NCBI GenBank assembly: GCA_963809925.1
Contig: CAWELH010000004.1
Coordinates: 124,001 to 188,000, forward strand
Length of the DNA: 64,000 bases
Direction: 5' to 3'
Origin: DASQZK01 sp963809925
Lineage (GTDB): Bacteria; Bacteroidota; Bacteroidia; Bacteroidales; GCA-2748055
A program made the translations under genes and the position numbers. Under the pieces are notes generated by a model that was not told the DNA's origin, ran no database searches, and was given only the letters and a program-made list of their open reading frames with translations. Shown here piece after piece: positions 36,922-45,618 of the stretch; position 1 is the first letter of the stretch; each line of letters starts with the position of its first letter.

Positions 36922-36984
36922 AATAACTACAACAGTAGTGTTTCAGACAGGATTGTAATTTTGTAGAATTTAAAAGATAAAACA

Positions 36985-38392
36985 TTGGCAGGAAAAACAT
37001 TATTTGACAAGGTTTGGGATGCCCATGTGGTCGATGAGATCAAAGGCGGGCCTAGTGTGCTTTATATCGACAGGCATCTTATCCATGAAGTAACGAGTCC
37101 ACAGGCATTTGCCGGGATTGATCAACGGGGGATTCCGTGTTTTCCGTCCGGATAAAACCATTGCCACATCCGGACCATAATGTTCCCACGATGGATCAGC
37201 ATCTGCCCATCAGGGATGAACTTTCCAGGTTTCCAGGTCAATAAGCTGACCGAAAATTGTGAAAAACATGGTATTACGCTTTACGGACTGAATCATCCCT
37301 TCCAGGGTATCGTGCATGTGATCGGGCCCGAACTGGGTATTACACAGCCAGGGATGACCATCGTTTGCGGCGACAGCCATACTTCAACGCATGGTGCATT
37401 TGGCAGTGTAGCTTTTGGTATCGGCACAAGTGAAGTGGAAATGGTACTTGCCACTCAATGTATCCTTCAGCCAAAACCCAAACGGATGCGCATCAATGTG
37501 GATGGAGACCTTTCAAAAGGAGTACGGCCAAGGATGTGATCCTTTACATCATTTCAAAAATCACAGCAAGCGGCGGAACAGGATATTTTATTGAATATGC
37601 CGGATCGTCATCCGCGAGTCTTTCGATGGAAGGCAGGATGACCAGTTTGCAATATGAGTATTGAATGCGGTGCACAGGGGAGGAATTATTGCACCTGATC
37701 AAACCACATATGCATATATCAAAGGGCGGAAATTTGCCCCGAAAGGCGGAAGGATTTGCCAAGGCTATGGCCAGATGGGATACCCTGAAAACTGATGATG
37801 ACGCGTATTCGACAAGGAACTGCATTTCGATGCAGCCGACATAAGTCCAATGATTACATATGGCACAAATCCCGGCATGGGTGTCAGGATCAGCGACACA
37901 ATTCCGTCGGAGAGTAGATATTGATCCTGCCAATCTGCCATCATTCAGAAATCCTTGAAATATATGGGCTTTGAACCTGGCGAAAAATTGTTTCAGGTAA
38001 AACATGTCGATTATGTGTTTGTTGGTTCATGTACAAATGGAAGAATTGAGGACCTGAGGGAAGTTGCAGCCTTTGTGAAAGGGAGGAAAAAAGCAGATAA
38101 TATCACGGCATGGATTGTCCCCGGATCAAAGCAGGTCGAAAAGGAAGCCAATGAAGAAGGGATCACACAAATTCTGGAAGAGGCCGGATTTAAGCTGCGT
38201 CAGCCAGGATGTTCAGCATGCCTGGCCATGAACGATGATAAGATCCCGGAAGGTAAGCTGGCAGTTACCACTTCGAACAGGAATTTTGAAGGACGCCAGG
38301 GACCGGGAGCAAGATCCATGCTGGCCAGTCCGCTCACTGCAGCCGCTGTTGCTGTGACCGGTAAAATCGTCGATCCGGCAACATTGCTTTAA
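36985..38392 (+). pseudogene. leuC: 3-isopropylmalate dehydratase large subunit, reading frame broken by many 1-base indels
   Basis: LeuC with LeuD isomerises 2-isopropylmalate to 3-isopropylmalate through a [4Fe-4S] aconitase-type site. The protein can be followed along its whole length by switching frames: AGKTLFDKVWDAHVV at the TTG start (36985), GDSHTSTHGAFGS, FVGSCTNGRIEDLR with a cluster Cys, and QPGCSACLAMN with the other two. I count about 12 single-base indels between 37138 and 37945 (roughly eight insertions, four deletions) that sum to the observed frame change. Between them the amino-acid sequence looks normal. The last 145 codons (37955-38392) are intact. That pattern fits sequence error better than long-term decay; if real, the gene is dead. 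Confidence 0.85.
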
Positions 38393-38416
38393 TTGTTAAT
38401 TTTAAATCCAAACAGA

Positions 38417-39011
38417 ATGCCTTCAGATAAATTTGTAGCCGATAATATCCACGGCCGTACCACTGCCAATTGAAAATGTTGACACCGATCAGATCATCCC
38501 TGCCCGGTTTCTTAAAGCCACCACCAGGGAAGGCTTTGGTGAAAATCTTTTCAGGGACTGGCGCTATGATAAAAACAACCAGCCCAAACCTGATTTCGTC
38601 CTGAATGATGATACATACAGTGGTGAGATCCTTATTGCCGGAAAGAATTTCGGAAGTGGGTCGAGCCGTGAACATGCAGCCTGGGCTGTCCATGACTATG
38701 GATTTAGGGTGGTGGTCTCCAGCTTTTTCGCCGATATTTTCAAAAACAATGCTCTGAATAACGGTGTACTGCCGGTTCAGGTCTCCGAAGCATTTCTGCA
38801 AAGGATCTTCAATGCCATCGAAAAAGATCCGAAGACGAAATTCAAGGTTGACCTGGTAAATCAGGAAATCGTCTTACTTGCCACGGGTGAAAAAGAAGCC
38901 TTCGAGATAAATCCCTACAAAAAAGAATGCCTCCTAAACGGTTACGATGATATTGATTACCTCTTAAGCATTAAAGAAAAAATTGAAGCATTTGAGAAGA
39001 ACAGAGTCTGA
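38417..39011 (+). pseudogene. leuD: 3-isopropylmalate dehydratase small subunit with an N-terminal frameshift
   Basis: LeuD forms the swivelling domain of isopropylmalate isomerase. The ATG at 38417 starts MPSDKFVA, then one extra base near 38436 shifts the frame; afterwards STAVPLPIENVDTDQIIPARFL and GKNFGSGSSREHAAWAVHDYGF follow uninterrupted to 39011. Total length (about 197 residues) is normal. It is the same kind of defect as in leuC, 25 bases upstream. Without correction only a shorter C-terminal part starting at 38709 could be translated. Confidence 0.82.
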
Positions 39012-39132
39012 TCTACCAGATTACTGAACTTTTATTCCTGCCAGCATAAAAGTATATCGATCACAAGCACAAGTAGGTAAGCGAGCATCGATGTTAAAAT
39101 ATTTGGCAGGAAACTTTCAAAATCCAGAAGTG

Positions 39133-40710
39133 ATGAAGATAATGATAATGGATACGACACTGCGTGACGGGGAACAAACCTCGGGCGTGTCATTTACAGC
39201 AAAAGAAAAACTAAAAATCGCCAAGCTATTGCTTGAAGATCTTAATATTGACCGCATCGAAGTGGCATCAGCCCGGGTTTCCGAGGGCGAGTTCAGAGGT
39301 GCACAGATGATTTTCGACTGGGCACGCGAATATGGATTCCTTGACAGGGTCGAAGTGCTGGGTTTTGTGGACGGAACTGTTTCACTCGAATGGATTGCCA
39401 GTGCCGGAGGGAAGGTAATTAATCTTCTCACAAAGGGATCATTGAAGCATTGCGAACAGCAGCTTCGTAAAACACCTGATCAGCATATCCAGGATATTAG
39501 AGAAGTTGTGAAGAATGCAAATATCATGGGTATCAGGGTCAATATTTACTTTGAAGACTGGTCGAATGGTATGAGGAATTCGCCTTCGTATGTCTACCAT
39601 ATCCTTGACAGCCTGAAGGATGAAAATATTGACCGGTTCATGCTTCCCGATACTCTTGGGATTCTTAATCATCAGGAAACATACGATATGTGCCTTGATA
39701 TGCGGCAGCGGTACCCCTGGCTGAACTTTGACTTCCATGCCCATAACGACTATGATCTGGCTACTGCAAACGTGTATTCAGCCATCAAAGCGGGGATATC
39801 AGGGATACATACGACTCTGAACGGACTTGGAGAAAGAGCCGGAAACGTTCCTTTGTCGAGCGTGATCGGCATCGTTAAGGACCACCTGAAACACGATCTT
39901 TCCGTCAACGAAGAAAAATTATACCTCGTAAGCAAACTTATCGAATCTTTCTCAGGCGTCAGGATACCGGCGAACAAACCCCTGATCGGCGAAAATGTAT
40001 TTACCCAGACCAGTGGTATTCATGCCGACGGAGACCAGAAAGATAACTTATATTATAACGACCTGCTTCCAGAACGTTTTGGAAGGACACGGCAGTATGC
40101 ACTTGGAAAAATGTCGGGCAAGGCAAGCATCATGAAAAACCTGGAAGGCCTTGGCATCAAGCTCGACAGGAATGAGATGAAAATGGTAGCGGAACGCGTG
40201 ATTGAGCTCGGTGATAAAAAGGAGACCGTTACCAAGGAGGATTTACCCTATATTATCTCCGACGTACTCAAAAGTGAGCGTATCGACAGTAAGATAAAGA
40301 TCAGGAATTATTCTCTCTCTGTGGCTGCCGGGCTTAGGTCAATGGCCACTCTCAGCATTGAGATCGATTCAAATGTTTACGAAGAAACTGCTTCCGGTGA
40401 CGGACAGTATGATGCTTTTATGAAAGCCCTGTGGCGGATCTATGCACGACTGGATAAAAGCAGACCTGTTCTGAAGGATTACATCGTGACTATTCCTCCC
40501 GGTGGAAAAACCGATGCATTGGTGGAATGTATGATTACCTGGGATTATAATGGCAAAACATTAAAAACCAGGGGGTTAGATTCCGACCAGACCGTTGCTG
40601 CCATAAAGGGAACACTGCGGATGCTGAATATCATCGAAGCTCTCGACGCAGAAAGCGAAAAACCGTCCATACCTCAGACTGAGAGCGTTGACAGAAAATC
40701 CGGAAGTTAA
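39133..40710 (+). CDS. 2-isopropylmalate/homocitrate synthase family protein (LeuA-like)
   Basis: This roughly 525-residue protein condenses acetyl-CoA with a 2-oxo acid. The HMGL-like TIM barrel starts with MDTTLRDGEQTSGVSF (substrate and metal-binding Arg/Asp) and has HAHNDYDLA with the two metal-binding His and GLGERAGNVPL. A C-terminal LeuA regulatory-type domain (about 390-510) follows. It belongs to the divergent group found between leuCD and leuB in Bacteroidota, where it is annotated as isopropylmalate or citramalate synthase; which 2-oxo acid is used is not certain. An ATG 42 bases upstream (39091) is also possible, but family members start just before the IMDTTLRDGEQ strand. Confidence 0.85.
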   Translation: MKIMIMDTTLRDGEQTSGVSFTAKEKLKIAKLLLEDLNIDRIEVASARVSEGEFRGAQMIFDWAREYGFLDRVEVLGFVDGTVSLEWIASAGGKVINLLTKGSLKHCEQQLRKTPDQHIQDIREVVKNANIMGIRVNIYFEDWSNGMRNSPSYVYHILDSLKDENIDRFMLPDTLGILNHQETYDMCLDMRQRYPWLNFDFHAHNDYDLATANVYSAIKAGISGIHTTLNGLGERAGNVPLSSVIGIVKDHLKHDLSVNEEKLYLVSKLIESFSGVRIPANKPLIGENVFTQTSGIHADGDQKDNLYYNDLLPERFGRTRQYALGKMSGKASIMKNLEGLGIKLDRNEMKMVAERVIELGDKKETVTKEDLPYIISDVLKSERIDSKIKIRNYSLSVAAGLRSMATLSIEIDSNVYEETASGDGQYDAFMKALWRIYARLDKSRPVLKDYIVTIPPGGKTDALVECMITWDYNGKTLKTRGLDSDQTVAAIKGTLRMLNIIEALDAESEKPSIPQTESVDRKSGS

Positions 40711-40850
40711 ATATTTGTTGTAATATTGCAGCATGCGGAAACTCCAGAGGATAGAAGAGAACGGCAGAATACTGCCCTTTCCGCACAAAAGAAACCATCG
40801 TTTGGAACACCGCAGAACTCAATAAAAATCAACATAAAATATATTTTTTA

Positions 40851-41909
40851 ATGAAGGCAAAAATCGCTGTATTACCGGGCGACGGCATTGGTCCGGAGAT
40901 TGTTGAACAAGCTGTTAAGGTACTCAAAGCCGTAAGCAACAAATTCGGTCACACCTTTACATTTACAGAGGCTCCGGTAGGTGCATCGGCCATTGATGCC
41001 ACCGGTAATCCCTTTCCTGATGAGACATACAGCCTATGTATGGATTCCGATGCCGTGCTCTTCGGCGCAATCGGGGATCCGAAATACGACAATGATCCTA
41101 AGGCAAAAGTACGTCCTGAGCAGGGTTTACTTGCCATGAGAAAAAAATTGGGCCTCTATGCAAATATCCGGCCCGTAACCACCTTCAAATCCCTGCTTCA
41201 TAAGTCACCGCTGCGTCGCGACCTGGTGGAGGGTGCTGATTTTGTGGTGATAAGGGAACTCACCGGTGGAATTTACTTTGGAGAACCCAGGGGAAGGTCG
41301 GAAGATCAGAATACGGCCTTCGACACGTTAATATATACGCGGGATGAGATACAGCGGATCACGAAACTTGGTTTCGAATATGCAGCCAAACGAAACAAAC
41401 GGCTTACTGTTGTGGATAAAGCCAATGTTTTGGCAAGCTCGAGGCTCTGGCGTGAAACCGTGCAGGACATGATCCCTGATTACAAGGATATCACCGTCGA
41501 TTTTATGTTTGTTGATAATGCAGCCATGCAAATTATCCAATGGCCGAAGAAGTTCGATGTCATGGTCACTGAGAACATGTTTGGCGACATACTGTCTGAT
41601 GAGGCCAGTGTGATCACCGGTTCGCTCGGTTTGCTGCCCTCTGCGTCGGTTGGGATACATACTTCGGTTTTCGAGCCCATACATGGCTCATATCCACAGG
41701 CTGCAGGGAAAAACATTGCAAACCCGGTCGCAACCATCCTCTCTGCCGCAATGTTACTGGAACTGGCTTTAAACCTTAGCGACGAGGCTGAAGCTATACG
41801 TTCCGCGGTTGACAAATCTATGCAGCAGGGCATTGTCACCGAAGATATTGCTGAAGGGAAGGCGTATAAAACTTCAGAAGTCGGTGACTGGCTTGCTGAA
41901 AATCTGTAA
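40851..41909 (+). CDS. leuB: 3-isopropylmalate dehydrogenase
   Basis: This 352-residue NAD-dependent dehydrogenase oxidises and decarboxylates 3-isopropylmalate in leucine synthesis. Visible family features are AVLPGDGIGPEIV at the N-terminus, LLAMRKKLGLYANIRPV (substrate Arg residues), RELTGGIYFGEPRG, DKANVLASSRLWRE and NMFGDILSDEASVITGSLGLLPSAS (metal-binding Asp residues), and the NAD loop PIHGSYPQAAGKNIANPVA. The sequence is intact, unlike leuC and leuD in the same operon. It is preceded by 140 bases without a gene and followed by a hairpin shared with the convergent amidohydrolase gene. Confidence 0.97.
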   Translation: MKAKIAVLPGDGIGPEIVEQAVKVLKAVSNKFGHTFTFTEAPVGASAIDATGNPFPDETYSLCMDSDAVLFGAIGDPKYDNDPKAKVRPEQGLLAMRKKLGLYANIRPVTTFKSLLHKSPLRRDLVEGADFVVIRELTGGIYFGEPRGRSEDQNTAFDTLIYTRDEIQRITKLGFEYAAKRNKRLTVVDKANVLASSRLWRETVQDMIPDYKDITVDFMFVDNAAMQIIQWPKKFDVMVTENMFGDILSDEASVITGSLGLLPSASVGIHTSVFEPIHGSYPQAAGKNIANPVATILSAAMLLELALNLSDEAEAIRSAVDKSMQQGIVTEDIAEGKAYKTSEVGDWLAENL

Positions 41910-41910
41910 C

Positions 41911-41932
41911 ACAGGGGTTTCGGAAACCTTGT
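41911..41932. terminator. Hairpin between convergent leuB and amidohydrolase genes
   Basis: ACAGGGGTTT, CGG, AAACCTTGT forms a stem of about nine pairs with one bulge, directly after the leuB stop and 9 bases before the end of the convergent gene. There is no long T-run, so termination strength is uncertain. Confidence 0.4.
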
Positions 41933-41940
41933 TAGATTGC

Positions 41941-43095
41941 TTATTTAAGGACCTTCAGAGCGTTCAACCTGTATATTTTTTCCAGTATGGTATCGGGCAG
42001 ATCCAAAGCCGACAGCGACCAGTGGTATTCAAATCGTGGAGCGTAGATATGCTCATCTTCAGTCTCCAGTAGTCTGAATGTCAGCTGGTACATATCCTCA
42101 TCTCTTCCCAAATCAGTACCATAGAGCAACCTGTCCTGGTATTTCACAAAAAACCGGCGCGCAGCCCGCGGTGTTGCACATAGTTCGGCAAAACGGGCAC
42201 TGATATCCATATACAAGTTGGGATAGCTGTCGAGCAGGCTGCCAGCTTTTTCAAGGTCATAGCAGCAGTTGGCCACATGACAGGCCACGAACGTTGTGTT
42301 CGGATGCTTCGCGACGGTGCGTGCAAGGATATCGATCATTTCCTGATGACCGGCGATTCCGGGTTGATTGTCGAGTCTCCATTTAATGGCGTTCATCATG
42401 CCGTCATTGGTTGAGTCCATGGGTTCATACATCCATATCGGATCGGCCACATGAATGTTTACCGGCATACCCAGTTCGCCACATTTTTCGAATACAGGAT
42501 CCATTCTTGGATCATCGGGATGCATTCCGAAGGCTGGTGGCCTGGAGTAATACAGCCCTTTTCCCTTGTCACCCAGTTCACCAACCCCTTTCGCACCCAT
42601 TTCATGGCAGCGGACCAGTTCGGCAATGGCTTTCTGAGCAAAGTCCGGATCTTTATACGCTGTATAATCGATGCCGCACCACATTTCAAATTTGGAGCCG
42701 TATTTTGAATAAACATTTACCAGTGAGTCGAATTTTGCCCCGTGTGCAATGGTCAGGATAATGGTTTTTTCGATACCAACATTGTCCATGGTTTTCGCCC
42801 ATTCGGCGATGTTATCAAGGCTTTCGGCATAGTCGTGAGAATGCATGTCGATGATCGCATACTTTGCCTTGTTGACGGATGTGACAGGGATGTTGTAAAT
42901 AGAGTGGGGGCGGTAGTTCTCCAGGAGTATGGGCTGAATACCGGCCTCGCTTTCCTTTTCCCCATTTCGGGATGACTGGGTGCAGGAGACGGAACTGAGG
43001 AACATGAATACAGCGATTGCCGCCAGGGTGGCAGATCCGGAAGCGCCTTTTGCGGCAATCTCCGGATAATGGGTAATTCGTTTCAAATATTTCAT
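41941..43095 (-). CDS. Secreted or lipid-anchored amidohydrolase (Amidohydro_2 family)
   Basis: This 384-residue protein has a long N-terminal signal with a lipobox-like SSVSC (Cys 38) followed by a Ser/Glu-rich linker. The rest is a metal-dependent TIM-barrel hydrolase of the Amidohydro_2 type: IDMHSHD (metal His pair), VNIHVADP, FVACHVANC and LLYGTDLGR with the late Asp. Family members decarboxylate or hydrolyse aromatic and lactone substrates; the substrate cannot be named. The signal appears long (about 38 residues), so the true start could be further in, but no better ATG lies before the hydrophobic core. It is a single gene. Confidence 0.82.
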   Translation of the reverse strand: MKYLKRITHYPEIAAKGASGSATLAAIAVFMFLSSVSCTQSSRNGEKESEAGIQPILLENYRPHSIYNIPVTSVNKAKYAIIDMHSHDYAESLDNIAEWAKTMDNVGIEKTIILTIAHGAKFDSLVNVYSKYGSKFEMWCGIDYTAYKDPDFAQKAIAELVRCHEMGAKGVGELGDKGKGLYYSRPPAFGMHPDDPRMDPVFEKCGELGMPVNIHVADPIWMYEPMDSTNDGMMNAIKWRLDNQPGIAGHQEMIDILARTVAKHPNTTFVACHVANCCYDLEKAGSLLDSYPNLYMDISARFAELCATPRAARRFFVKYQDRLLYGTDLGRDEDMYQLTFRLLETEDEHIYAPRFEYHWSLSALDLPDTILEKIYRLNALKVLK

Positions 43096-43752
43096 TTTAT
43101 GCTGAAGATTTATGATATACGAATATATTAAAACTTAGATGAAAAGGAGATATAAAAGACAAAAAATCCAGAATCCGGCTGGTTTAGATTCAATCGCTCT
43201 TTGCCACCTACGGAGGCGGGATTGTGGGGTTCGATGCGATGCAGGGATTTATGGTGATGTTATTGACCTGCGATGATAAACCGTGTGGTGTTCAATGCGA
43301 TATTGAGATTGAATCGTGAATGTATTTTGTGGGATTAAAATCAGGGTTGTTTATCATTTGCAAATTCCCGGCCCCAGAAAGGTCAAAGAGCGATAGAGCA
43401 ATTATTGCCATTGATCCCCTTAGCCCCTTAGGGTGCGCGACAAAATTAATCTGATCAGCGGTAATTCAAAATAATCATAAAATTTTGGACACCAACCTGC
43501 GAGATTTCCGGATTTTCCACATTAAGACATACAAGAATCATTCACCTAAATTAAATCCTAAAAAATGATTCATCATAGCCAACGCGTATTTTCAATCATC
43601 CATTCATCTCGAATTCGATGTCGAACGCCGAAAATGTTTTAATGCAGATGATTTTCAACAAAAATTACATGCCTGCATTGGAGGGATATTGACCATTCTG
43701 AATCATAAAACATAGGCAATTAATTCTGTAAAAATTCAACAATACACTGTCC
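43096..43752. other. Gene-free stretch upstream of the REP-type transposase
   Basis: This 657-base stretch has no convincing gene. It contains an 11-bp inverted repeat, ATCGCTCTTTG at 43193-43203 and CAAAGAGCGAT at 43384-43394, and shorter ones (GAATCATT 43535-43542 with AATGATTC 43564-43571). Such scattered inverted repeats are usual near REP-associated transposases. None has the palindrome found inside the transposase gene. Confidence 0.45.
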
Positions 43753-44367
43753 ATGCAGCATTTCGAACCATTACAACCCGGCCACTTTTACCACATTTAT
43801 AATCATGGTGTGGGAGGACAAAATTTGTTCCGCGAGACGGACAATTATGAATATTTTCTCCGTTTGTACGACAAACACATTTCACCGATAGCCGACACTT
43901 TTGCCTGGGTACTGATGCCGAACCATTTTCATTTTCTCGTGAGGATCGGCACCACGACGATGGAAGAGAACGTAAACCTGACAGGTTTGAAAAACCTGTC
44001 AGGTTTACGAAAATCGCCACATCAATATTTTTCCAATTTATTCAATGCATATACCAAAGCATTTAACAAACGCTTTGGTTTACGCGGTGCATTGTTCGAA
44101 CGCACTTTTAAACGAAAACTGATCGACTCGAAAGAATACCTGAAACAAGTAATTCTATACATCCATAAAAACCCCGTCCATCACGGATTTTGTAACCATC
44201 CCGTTGAATATTCATGGAGCAGTTATTTGACCTTTATTTCTATAAAGCCGACAAATTTAAACCGGGATCAGGTAATCAGCTTGTTTGATAGTGAGGCGAA
44301 TTTTAAGACTGTGCATCATGACAAAATTGAAATTGAAAGAATTGAAAAATGGCTGGAACTATACTAA
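43753..44367 (+). CDS. REP-associated tyrosine transposase (RAYT, Y1_Tnp/HUH family)
   Basis: This 204-residue protein is a Y1-type single-strand transposase. The N-terminal FYHIYNHGV strand, the HUH motif LMPNHFHFLV (residues about 54-63) and the catalytic Tyr in the helix SNLFNAYTKAFNKRFG (about residues 94-110) are intact, as are FERTFKRKLIDSKEYL and IHKNPVHHGF typical of RAYTs. Such proteins mobilise short palindromic REP elements rather than themselves. The segment NVNLTGLKNLSGLRKS (residues about 73-88) is encoded by a perfect 39-bp palindrome and has no counterpart that I know in the family; it looks like an in-frame insertion in the loop before the catalytic helix. Confidence 0.9.
   Translation: MQHFEPLQPGHFYHIYNHGVGGQNLFRETDNYEYFLRLYDKHISPIADTFAWVLMPNHFHFLVRIGTTTMEENVNLTGLKNLSGLRKSPHQYFSNLFNAYTKAFNKRFGLRGALFERTFKRKLIDSKEYLKQVILYIHKNPVHHGFCNHPVEYSWSSYLTFISIKPTNLNRDQVISLFDSEANFKTVHHDKIEIERIEKWLELY
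43971..44009. repeat. Perfect 18-bp-stem palindrome inside the RAYT gene
   Basis: CGTAAACCTGACAGGTTT (43971-43988), the 3-base loop GAA, and the exact reverse complement of the first arm (43992-44009). The total of 39 bases is 13 codons, so the transposase frame is kept. The core CCTGACAGGTTT/AAACCTGTCAGG resembles short palindromic elements scattered through Bacteroidota genomes; that comparison is from memory and not searched here. Confidence 0.9.
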
Positions 44368-44468
44368 GATTCAAACTTCAAATTTCAATAAATGACAATG
44401 AATATTTTGCTCATAACTGACAAGAATACAGATACATGAAGCAGGTTGAACGATGTATTCTATAATTG

Positions 44469-45428
44469 TTAGTTTAGCTTCTGTAAATACGCCCTTGTCC
44501 TGAGCCCCGATTCCTTCATATCAGAATCCTTCCATCCTCCGTTAGAATTTGCAGAGGGTTTGACCATCGAACAGGTTTCGTTTTTATCGGCGATGGACCA
44601 GGTGATCCAGCTTATCTTGTTGGATTCCATCCAGTCGATCCAGGTCTGCCATGCTTCATAATTCATGGGACCGTCACCGCTGGCTTCCATACCGGCTGAT
44701 TCAGACACGAAAACAGGAATGCCTTTTTTCAAAGCATATTCGCCTCTGTCACGAAGAAACTGACCATGAGTGGCAGCATAGAAATGCAGGGTATACATCA
44801 GATTGTTGAATCCGGTGATGGGGTCATCGGCGGCCAGGTGGATATCCTGGTCCCAGTGAGGGGAACCGACAAGGATGATGTTGTCGGGATCGATTTCACG
44901 GATCGTATTGATTACCTCCACGGAATATACTTTGATATCAGCCCAGGAGTCCCGGACGGGTTCATTAAATATTTCATAAATGATGTTTGGATACTGCCCG
45001 TATTTTTTGGCCATATCAGCAAAGAACTTCTTTGCTGCTTTGGTCTGTATACCGTGACTGTGCCAGTCAATGATCACATAAATGCCATTATCAATGGCAC
45101 CTTTAATCACAGCCTCAACTTTTTCCTGTGACCAATCCGGATCCTGCAGGTAGCCTTTTTCCGGTTCCACGCCCATCGCTGCACGGACCACATTGCAATT
45201 CCAGTCGGTATACAACCATTTTACCATTTCCTCATTGTAGAACCTGGGCCACCAGTTGTGCCAGCCAAAACTGACACCACGAAGCATTACCGGTTTTCCA
45301 TTCTGACCGACCAGTTGAGTCCCCTGAACACTAAGGTTTCCGAATTCCTTCACAGGCTGGGCATTTGCTGTAAACAGAACTCCTGTCAGGAGGAGTGCGA
45401 ATGTAAGTGATTTCATCAGGCTTTTCAT
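44469..45428 (-). CDS. Secreted GH5 endoglucanase (GH5_2-like cellulase)
   Basis: This 319-residue enzyme has a signal peptide (about residues 1-23, ending ANA-Q) and one catalytic domain with no binding module. GH5 features are LRGVSFGWHNWWPRFY near the N-terminus, VIIDWHSH (residues 118-125), the acid/base E156 in YEIFNEP and the nucleophile E243 in VFVSESAG, with the preceding TLHFYAATH. The overall pattern is that of subfamily 2 beta-1,4-endoglucanases (cellulases). The length is right for a single GH5 domain. An ATG four codons in is an alternative start. It is a single gene with its own promoter box upstream and is next to a second GH5 gene on the same strand. Confidence 0.92.
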   Translation of the reverse strand: MKSLMKSLTFALLLTGVLFTANAQPVKEFGNLSVQGTQLVGQNGKPVMLRGVSFGWHNWWPRFYNEEMVKWLYTDWNCNVVRAAMGVEPEKGYLQDPDWSQEKVEAVIKGAIDNGIYVIIDWHSHGIQTKAAKKFFADMAKKYGQYPNIIYEIFNEPVRDSWADIKVYSVEVINTIREIDPDNIILVGSPHWDQDIHLAADDPITGFNNLMYTLHFYAATHGQFLRDRGEYALKKGIPVFVSESAGMEASGDGPMNYEAWQTWIDWMESNKISWITWSIADKNETCSMVKPSANSNGGWKDSDMKESGLRTRAYLQKLN

Positions 45429-45466
45429 GATGGTGAGTTTTAATAGAACAATTTATTGGTTCCTTT

Positions 45467-45493
45467 CAAAGGTAATAAGAGAAGTCATTGCAA
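45467..45493 (-). promoter_or_regulatory. Promoter of the GH5_2-like gene
   Basis: On the minus strand TACCTTTG (45474-45467) matches the -7 consensus TAnnTTTG, and TTG (45493-45491) lies 16 bases upstream, slightly closer than usual for the -33 element. It is about 40 bases before the start codon. Confidence 0.55.
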
Positions 45494-45618
45494 CCCGGCT
45501 TCAGGATTTTATCACGGATGAAGTTTGATTCGGCGGACTTCACCATTCATTGCCATCCAACCAGTCTTTTAACTTCCCGTAATAATATCGTGCCCGGGCG
45601 AAATCAGGCTGTCAGAGA

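Noticed and set aside
36985..38392. leuC as an old, decayed pseudogene
   Set aside because: Protein motifs are intact between all the indels and the 3' third is uninterrupted; an old pseudogene would show substitutions throughout.
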